In this document: positions 57,711 through 64,000 of the stretch, in pieces | Layout: the number at the start of each line of letters is the position of its first letter | Position numbering within the stretch: the stretch's first letter is position 1 | Source of the DNA: Mycobacterium senriense | GTDB taxonomy: Bacteria > Actinomycetota > Actinomycetes > Mycobacteriales > Mycobacteriaceae | DNA length: 64,000 bases | Assembly (NCBI RefSeq): GCF_019668465.1 | Contig: NZ_AP024828.1 | Span: 992,001 to 1,056,000, forward strand | Direction of reading: 5' to 3' | Notes under the pieces: model-generated | What the model was told of the DNA's origin: nothing | Seen by the model: the letters and a program-made list of their open reading frames with translations, nothing else | The model's database searches: none | Position numbers and translations under genes: made by a program

Positions 57711-57761
57711 GACGAGCTCCGTTCAGGTACAAAAGGGTTTGCAAAAATGCTTGTCTGGTTG

Positions 57762-57814
57762 TTCAACGCCGTCAAGGTTGAGTCTGTTCCGCTCAACTCT
57801 ATCGAGTTTTGAGC
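57762..57814 (-). promoter_or_regulatory. clpB promoter: HAIR (HspR) operator overlapping a SigH-like promoter
   Basis: GTTGAGT-N7-GCTCAAC (57777-57797) matches the HAIR consensus CTTGAGT-N7-ACTCAAG in all but the outer positions. On the minus strand GGAACA (plus 57785-57790, inside the N7 spacer) and GTTGAA (plus 57762-57767) are spaced by 17 bp, as in SigH promoters. A further half-site TTGAGC (57809-57814) follows. HspR bound here would cover the -35 element directly. Confidence 0.85.
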
Positions 57815-57843
57815 GATACGGCGTACGGGGTACCCCCGTTCCG

Positions 57844-58287
57844 ATGACACAGACGACGCAGCACCCCGACCAGGCCGGCGCCGGGCTCGTCACGACCCCG
57901 CGCCGCGCTTCCCCGAGCTTTTGGCTCGCCGCCGTGGCCGCCGGACTGGCGCTCGCGGGGCTGATCGCGGTCGGATTCCACACCGATCTCGCTGGCGGCA
58001 CCCCCTCGACGACGGTGCCGGAGTCCGGCACGCTGCAGGTCAGCGGGTCCGGCATGACGAAGACGATCCCCTGTCACGCCGGCTACCTGTCGGTAAGCGG
58101 ACAGAAGAACACCATCACCCTCACCGGGCACTGCACCAGTGTCAGCGTGTCCGGCAGCGGCAACCACATCGCGGTCGACAGCACCGATGCGGTGAGCGCG
58201 TCGGGGACAGGCAACATCGTTCTCTATCACTGGGGTTCGCCCAAGGTCGACAACGTCGGGACCACCAACATCGTCCGACAGGGCTGA
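57844..58287 (+). CDS. DUF3060 family exported protein
   Basis: 147 residues. A signal-anchor helix (FWLAAVAAGLALAGLIAVGF, about residues 26-45) is followed by a DUF3060 domain: repeated short strands of the form SVSGQKNTITLTGHC, SVSGSGNHIAVDS and SASGTGNIVLYHWG, which suggest a small beta-helix. Function unknown; DUF3060 proteins are common in the mycobacterial envelope. It is divergent from clpB, and the shared intergenic region contains the HspR operator, so heat regulation of this gene is possible. Confidence 0.87.
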   Translation: MTQTTQHPDQAGAGLVTTPRRASPSFWLAAVAAGLALAGLIAVGFHTDLAGGTPSTTVPESGTLQVSGSGMTKTIPCHAGYLSVSGQKNTITLTGHCTSVSVSGSGNHIAVDSTDAVSASGTGNIVLYHWGSPKVDNVGTTNIVRQG

Positions 58288-58319
58288 GTCACCGGCGCCC
58301 GAGCCTAGAATCGGGGCCC

Positions 58320-59501
58320 GTGAGCCTGGAGGACGTCGACGCACTGCGGGTGCTGCGCGACGCCTTCGCACCGGGCGAGTCGGCCTCGATCGGCGATCCC
58401 GGTGCGCTCGTCCACCGCGTCTACGACCATTGGTTCGCCCTCGACGGCTCGGTGCGCGATCTGTTCCCGCCCGAAATGGCCGCCCAGCGGCTCGCTTTCG
58501 GCCACGCGCTGCACTGGGTGTACGGCGAGCTGGTCGCGCGCCGCGCCCAGGAGCCGGTGGCGTTCCTGGCCCAGCTCGGCCGCGATCACCGCAAATACGG
58601 TGTGCTGGCGCCGCATTACGACACCCTGCGGCGTGCGTTGCTGGCGACGCTGCGTACCCAGGTGGGTGCGGCCTGGACCGACGCCGTCGACGCGACGGCC
58701 AGGCAGTCGCTGAACCTGATCACCGGGGTGATGAGCGGCGCCGCGGACGCCGAGGAGGGGCCCGCCTGGTGGGACGGCACCGTCGTCGAGCACCTGCGGG
58801 TGTCGCGGGATCTGGCCGTGGTCCGGCTGCAGCTCGATCAGCCGATGGACTACCACCCCGGCCAGTACGTCAACGTCCACGTGCCCCAATGCCCGCACCG
58901 CTGGCGGTATCTGAGTCCCGCGATTCCGCCCGACCCCGGCGGCGGGATCGAGTTTCACGTCCGCCTGGTTCCCGGCGGCCTGGTCAGCCCCGCGATCGTC
59001 AATGAAACCCGCACCGGCGACCGGTGGCGGATGTCGAGCCCCCACGGCGGCCTGCGGGTCGACCGCGAGGGCGGCGACGTGCTGATGGTCGCCGGCAGCA
59101 CCGGCCTCGCGCCGCTGCGGGCGCTGATCATGGACCTGGCCCGGTTCGCGGTGAACCCGCGGATACATCTGTTCTTCGGCGCCCGCTACCGCTGCGAACT
59201 CTACGACCTGCCGACCCTGTGGCAGGTCGCCTCGCACAATCCGTGGCTGTCGGTCTCGCCCGTCTCGGAATACAACAGCGACCCCTCTTGGGCCGCAGAC
59301 TATCCCGACGTCACACCGCCGCGCGGCCTGCACGTCCATCAGCTCGGGCGGCTGCCCGACGTGGTGACCAAGTACGGCGGCTGGGGCGATCGGCAGATCC
59401 TGGTCTGCGGCGGCCCGGCGATGGTCAGCGCCACCAAGGCCGCCCTGATCGCCAAAGGCGCTCCGCCCGAACACATTACACATGACCCGCTATGGAGGTA
59501 G
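58320..59501 (+). CDS. Flavohaemoprotein (type II, Rv0385-like)
   Basis: 393 residues. An N-terminal globin domain (about 1-145, proximal His90 in LGRDHRKYG) fused to a ferredoxin-reductase-type FAD/NAD domain (MDYHPGQYVNVHVP for FAD, MVAGSTGLAPLRALI for NAD, ILVCGGPAMVSATKAAL near the end). In mycobacteria these atypical flavohaemoglobins lack classical NO dioxygenase features and the M. tuberculosis protein has been linked to D-lactate oxidation. GTG start at 58320, chosen by homologous length. The stop overlaps the ribosome-binding site of the epimerase gene. Confidence 0.9.
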   Translation: MSLEDVDALRVLRDAFAPGESASIGDPGALVHRVYDHWFALDGSVRDLFPPEMAAQRLAFGHALHWVYGELVARRAQEPVAFLAQLGRDHRKYGVLAPHYDTLRRALLATLRTQVGAAWTDAVDATARQSLNLITGVMSGAADAEEGPAWWDGTVVEHLRVSRDLAVVRLQLDQPMDYHPGQYVNVHVPQCPHRWRYLSPAIPPDPGGGIEFHVRLVPGGLVSPAIVNETRTGDRWRMSSPHGGLRVDREGGDVLMVAGSTGLAPLRALIMDLARFAVNPRIHLFFGARYRCELYDLPTLWQVASHNPWLSVSPVSEYNSDPSWAADYPDVTPPRGLHVHQLGRLPDVVTKYGGWGDRQILVCGGPAMVSATKAALIAKGAPPEHITHDPLWR

Positions 59502-59503
59502 CC

Positions 59504-60406
59504 ATGCACGTCGTCACCCTGCACGATCCCTCGTCGCCGGTGGTCGCGCAGTTCATCCCCGAGGCGGGGATGATCGGCACGTCGCTGCGCGACGCCGGTG
59601 TCGAGCTGCTGGGCCAGCGCCGCGGCCTGGACGCCTACATCTCGGACGGCAAGACGATGGGCATCCCGATTCTGTATCCGTGGGCAAATCGATTGAGCGA
59701 GAACAGCTATACCGCGCAGGACGTCACCGTGACCCTGACGCCGGGAGAAAACGGTGTGCGCGCCGACCCCAACGGGCTACCGATCCACGGCGTCCTGGCC
59801 GCCTACCCCGGGTGGCAAGTGACGGCCGAGACGGCCAACGAGCTGACCGCCGAACTGGATTTCGGCGCCGATCCCCGACTGCTGGCCAGCTTCCCGTATC
59901 CGCATGTGCTGACGGTGACGGCCGAGCTGGCCGACCGGACGCTGAGGGTCCGGACCACGGTCACCGCGACCGGCGACCGGGCGGTGCCGCTGTGCTTCGG
60001 GTTCCACCCCTATCTGCAGCTGCCCGATGCGCCGCGGGCCGACTGGGTCATCGAGACACCGCCGTTGCGGCATCTTGGCCTCGACGAGAAAGGCCTGCCG
60101 ACGGGCGATTCCGAGCCGGCGCCGGCGCGCGAAGAGGCGTTGGGCGACAAGGCTTTCGACGACGCCTACGACCAGGTGGCCGAGGGGTCGGTGTTCGCGG
60201 TATCCGGCGGCGGGCGCCGCATCGAGGTGCACTTCGAACACGGCTACCCGGCGACGCAGATTTTCGCGCCGCCGGTCGACGACCCCGCGAAGGCCATCGT
60301 GTGCTTCGAACCCATGACCGCACCGACCGACGCGCTGCGCCGGGGCGGTTACCGCTGCGCGCGGCCGGGCGAGCCGGCGGTCACGCAGTTTTCGATCCGG
60401 GTGTGA
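59504..60406 (+). CDS. Aldose 1-epimerase family protein
   Basis: 300 residues of the galactose-mutarotase fold. IPILYPWANRL is the sugar-binding N(R) segment, GFHPYLQLPDA carries the catalytic His, and VCFEPMTAPTDAL holds the catalytic Glu. The ATG at 59504 is chosen because GGAGG lies 5 bp upstream; that site overlaps the end of the flavohaemoprotein gene, suggesting coupling. Likely acts on aldoses or hexose phosphates in the cytoplasm; the exact sugar is unknown. Confidence 0.92.
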   Translation: MHVVTLHDPSSPVVAQFIPEAGMIGTSLRDAGVELLGQRRGLDAYISDGKTMGIPILYPWANRLSENSYTAQDVTVTLTPGENGVRADPNGLPIHGVLAAYPGWQVTAETANELTAELDFGADPRLLASFPYPHVLTVTAELADRTLRVRTTVTATGDRAVPLCFGFHPYLQLPDAPRADWVIETPPLRHLGLDEKGLPTGDSEPAPAREEALGDKAFDDAYDQVAEGSVFAVSGGGRRIEVHFEHGYPATQIFAPPVDDPAKAIVCFEPMTAPTDALRRGGYRCARPGEPAVTQFSIRV

Positions 60407-60410
60407 TCCC

Positions 60411-60452
60411 AGTGACCACTTGTGTCACTGGAGTCGCTGTCTGGTGGTCACT
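60411..60452. terminator. Alternative stem-loops after the epimerase gene
   Basis: AGTGACCAC (60411-60419) can pair with GTGGTCACT (60444-60452); its first six bases can instead pair with GTCACT at 60424-60429. The two hairpins exclude each other. They lie a few bases after the epimerase stop and before a second, stronger hairpin. Probably part of a convergent terminator, though the alternate pairing is unusual. Confidence 0.5.
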
Positions 60453-60460
60453 AGGTGCAT

Positions 60461-60495
60461 GCGAAAAGCGCTAGCAGATGCGCTAGCGCTTTCGC
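60461..60495. terminator. Strong hairpin, likely bidirectional terminator between epimerase and hspR
   Basis: GCGAAAAGCGCTAGC (60461-60475) pairs with GCTAGCGCTTTCGC (60482-60495) with one bulged A and a 6-nt loop. It sits between two convergent genes, 54 bp after the epimerase stop and 59 bp after hspR ends, so it most likely ends both transcripts. There is no long T-run. Confidence 0.7.
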
Positions 60496-60554
60496 GAACT
60501 TCGTATGCCTCCGGAGACAGGAACCCCTGGGGCGAAAGTGAAACCGAGCGGGAA

Positions 60555-60938
60555 TTAGCGTCCCCGGCGCGGCTGCCACACCACCAGCGCGGTGCTCTTG
60601 GGCACCACGGCCACATCGCGGCGCTGGCTGCCCCGGGTCTGCGCCAGCTCCTCGGTCAACTCCTTGACCCGGGCCTGCAGCGCCTCGACCTGATTGGTCA
60701 GCTCGATGATGCGCTTGATGCCGGCGAGGTTGACCCCCTCGTCCTGCGAGAGCCGTTGCACCTCACGCAGCAGGTCGACGTCGTGCTCCGAATACCGCCG
60801 TCCCCCACCGGAAGTCCGGCGGGGACTGACCAGGCCGAGGCGGTCATAGGTACGCAGCGTCTGGGCGTGCATGCCGGCCAGCTCGGCGGCCACCGAGATC
60901 AAGAAGGTCCGGGCATCCTCTTTGCGGTTCTTGGCCAT
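60555..60938 (-). CDS. hspR: HspR, heat-shock repressor
   Basis: 127 residues. A MerR-family DNA-binding protein: helix-turn-helix VAAELAGMHAQTLRTYDRLGLVSPRRTSGGGRRYSEHDVDLL near the N-terminus, then a coiled-coil (IIELTNQVEALQARVKELTEEL) for dimerisation. It represses the dnaK operon and clpB by binding HAIR sites with DnaK as co-repressor. Its ATG overlaps the dnaJ1 stop by one base (TGATG), placing it last in dnaK-grpE-dnaJ1-hspR. Confidence 0.97.
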   Translation of the reverse strand: MAKNRKEDARTFLISVAAELAGMHAQTLRTYDRLGLVSPRRTSGGGRRYSEHDVDLLREVQRLSQDEGVNLAGIKRIIELTNQVEALQARVKELTEELAQTRGSQRRDVAVVPKSTALVVWQPRRGR

Positions 60939-62116
60939 CAGCGGTTACCCGCCCATCCCGCCCGGGGGTCGAAGCCGCTGGCGCGCTCGGCAGCGGCGTA
61001 CGCCTCCAGCGCCTCCTGGGCCGCGCCCTCCAAATTGGGTGGCACGGCGACCTTTACGGTCACCAGCAGGTCCCCGTTGCCGCCGCTGCGCTTGGGCACG
61101 CCACGTCCACGCACCCGCAGGATGCGGCCGTCGGCGGTGCCCTTGGGCACCCGGACGCCGACCTTGCCGTCCAGCGTGGGTACCGAAATGGTTGAGCCCA
61201 AGGCCAACTCGGTGAAGCTGACGGGAACGGTCACCGTGAGGTCGTCGCCGTCGCGTCCGAACACCTTGTCCGGGCGCACGTGCACCGTCACGTACAGGTC
61301 ACCCGACGGCGCACCGCGCAACCCCGCCTCGCCCTGGCCGGGCAGCCGGATGCGCTGTCCGTCCTCGACGCCCGGCGGGATCCGCACGTTGATGGTGCGG
61401 GTGCGGGTGGTGACGCCGGTGCCCTTGCACTCGTCGCAGGGGTGCTCGATGATCGAGCCGCTGCCCCGGCAGTCGGTGCACGGCTCGGAGAAGCCGAACG
61501 CGCCCTGGTTGCGGTTGATCACGCCGGAGCCGTTACAGGTGGGACACACCTTCGGGCTGGTGCCCGGCCGCGCCCCACTGCCATGGCAGTTGGTGCACGG
61601 AGCCGGGCTGGTCAGCCGCAGCGGCATCGCCACGCCCTTGGCGGCCTCGACGAAATCCAGCTGGGTTTCGGTCTCGAGGTCATTGCCGCGGCGCGGCCGG
61701 CTGGGCCGGGCGCCCGCCCCGCGCCCGAACAAGCCGCCGAACAGGTCACCGATGTTGGTGCCGCCGCTTCGGCCGGCGGCATCGAACAAATCGTTGAGGT
61801 TGAACTCAGCGCCGTCACCGCCGACGTTGAAGCCGCCGAACCCGCCGCTGTCGAACCGGCGCCCGCCGAAACCACCGCCGGCGAACAGCCTTCGGGTTTC
61901 GTCGTATTCCTTGCGCTTGGCCGGATCCGACAAGACGTTGTGCGCCTCGGAGACCGCTTTGAAGCGTTCGCCGGCGGCGGGGTTGTCGGGGTTGGCGTCC
62001 GGGTGCAGATCGCGCGCCAACTTGCGGTAGGCGCGTTTGATCTCTTCGGGACTGGCGTCAGAGGAGACGCCCAGCTCCTTATAGAAGTCCTTTTCGACCC
62101 ATTCACGCTGGGCCAT
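60938..62116 (-). CDS. dnaJ1: Chaperone DnaJ1
   Basis: 392 residues, type I DnaJ: J domain with HPD in ARDLHPDAN (about residue 36), Gly/Phe-rich linker (70-110), four zinc-finger repeats [24 protein letters not shown] and CDECKGTG, and the two-lobed C-terminal client-binding region ([21 protein letters not shown]). It stimulates the DnaK ATPase and hands over unfolded clients. It lies 50 bp after grpE and overlaps hspR. Confidence 0.98.
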   Translation of the reverse strand: MAQREWVEKDFYKELGVSSDASPEEIKRAYRKLARDLHPDANPDNPAAGERFKAVSEAHNVLSDPAKRKEYDETRRLFAGGGFGGRRFDSGGFGGFNVGGDGAEFNLNDLFDAAGRSGGTNIGDLFGGLFGRGAGARPSRPRRGNDLETETQLDFVEAAKGVAMPLRLTSPAPCTNCHGSGARPGTSPKVCPTCNGSGVINRNQGAFGFSEPCTDCRGSGSIIEHPCDECKGTGVTTRTRTINVRIPPGVEDGQRIRLPGQGEAGLRGAPSGDLYVTVHVRPDKVFGRDGDDLTVTVPVSFTELALGSTISVPTLDGKVGVRVPKGTADGRILRVRGRGVPKRSGGNGDLLVTVKVAVPPNLEGAAQEALEAYAAAERASGFDPRAGWAGNR

Positions 62117-62166
62117 GTCGCGTCACCTCCTCACCTTTCTCTCTTCTGTTGTGCTGATTGTGTGGT

Positions 62167-62816
62167 CTAGTCACCGGATGTGCCGGGGTTATCGCCCGAT
62201 TCGGCCGGCTCGGTTGCCCCAGCCGCCGCGGCGGACTCACCGGTAGCGCCCGCCGTATCGCCGTCCTCGTCAACCGTGTCGACGACGCCGACCAGAGCGT
62301 GGCGCAGCACCTGCTCACCCAGTTTGTAGCCCTGTCGCATGACGGTGCCGATCACCGGTCGGGAGCCATCGCCTTCGTGCTGAACGGCTTCGTGCAGCAC
62401 CGGGTCGAAGTCCTCGCCCTCCTCGCCGAACGCCGTCAAGCCAAGGCCGGTCAGCGCGGTCTCCAGCTTGTCGGCCACCGATTTCAGCGGTCCGGATTCC
62501 AGATCACCGTGCTTGCGTGCCCGGTCGAGATCGTCGAGCACGCCCAGCAATTGATTGACGACGGCCGCCTTGGCCCGGTCCGCCGCGGCCTGTTGGTCGC
62601 GCAGCGCCCGCTTGCGGTAGTTGGCGAAGTCGGCCTGCACCCGTTGCAGATCGGCGGTGAGCTCGGCGACTTTGCCGTCGGGTTGGGTCGCCGTCTCGCC
62701 GGCCGGCGCCCCTCCCGGCGTATCGCCGGGAGGGGGGACCTGCCGTACTTCACCGGTCTCAGGATCGATTCGCCGCTTGTCGGTGACCGTCACCTGTTCC
62801 TGTGGGTTGCTTTCCG

Positions 62817-62820
<4 letters not shown>
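62167..62820 (-). CDS. grpE: Nucleotide exchange factor GrpE
   Basis: 217 residues. A long N-terminal helix ([33 protein letters not shown]) that forms the coiled-coil dimer, then the C-terminal beta domain with [40 protein letters not shown], the GrpE signature. Acidic, disordered tails flank the core. It starts with GTG overlapping the dnaK stop (GTGA). It releases ADP from DnaK. Confidence 0.97.

Positions 62821-64000
<1,180 letters not shown>

Overview
The window is chromosomal DNA of a high-G+C actinobacterium, almost certainly a slow-growing Mycobacterium (Mycobacterium avium-complex-like; the species is inferred). Almost every gene has a recognisable counterpart in the M. tuberculosis block from dnaK to thiC. 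It holds lineage markers such as pknG with glnX/glnH, ttfA, fgd1 (F420 metabolism), a 13E12-type HNH protein and several mycobacterial lipoproteins. Coding density is high, and many neighbours overlap by ATGA, GTGA or TGATG junctions, which implies translationally coupled operons. The thiC fragment enters at the left end and dnaK leaves at the right end.

Layout. 1-2675: thiC-thiD-hydrolase operon. 2676-4048: a MarR regulator and an F420-type luciferase-like oxidoreductase behind an inverted-repeat operator. 4064-10966 (minus): a long envelope/secretion cluster comprising CD225 protein, DUF2752 protein, LpqL peptidase, a degenerate LpqL paralog, 13E12 HNH protein and LpqM peptidase. 11302-15429: a secreted protein, then the TPP-riboswitch operon thiO-thiS-thiG plus an SGNH hydrolase, divergent from thiE. 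15401-20755: mutT3 and the glnX-glnH-pknG amino-acid-sensing operon. 20865-24326: an insertion of DUF559-like, DUF1800 and DUF1501 genes. 24315-29374: ackA, pta, fgd1 and a metallo-beta-lactamase-fold protein. 29406-34241: GNAT, methyltransferase, DUF3054, two acyl-CoA dehydrogenases and a secreted protein. 34242-35244 is mostly non-coding but contains a 40-residue secreted cysteine peptide with its own intrinsic terminator. 35245-39704: ndhA, metZ, a rhodanese and purT.

39745-59501 runs in the opposite sense, relative to its flanks, to the M. tuberculosis H37Rv order as I recall it: hotdog protein, purA, phosphatase, M50 protease, a CDF metal exporter with a palindromic operator, fba, DedA, a fused CoA-transferase, GH76, TrmH, lipoprotein, pyrE, SDR, ttfA, clpB, DUF3060 and flavohaemoprotein. 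59504-64000: aldose epimerase, a strong hairpin region, and the dnaK-grpE-dnaJ1-hspR operon (minus strand) whose repressor also targets the HAIR element found upstream of clpB.

Functional themes are thiamine synthesis under TPP control, acetate/acyl-CoA metabolism, F420 chemistry, cell-envelope export and modification (TtfA, lipoproteins, GH76), nucleotide synthesis and the HspR heat-shock regulon. The least explained items are the small cysteine peptide, the LpqL pseudo-peptidase, the CDF operator with an apparently leaderless start, and the SGNH hydrolase tied to the thiamine riboswitch operon.
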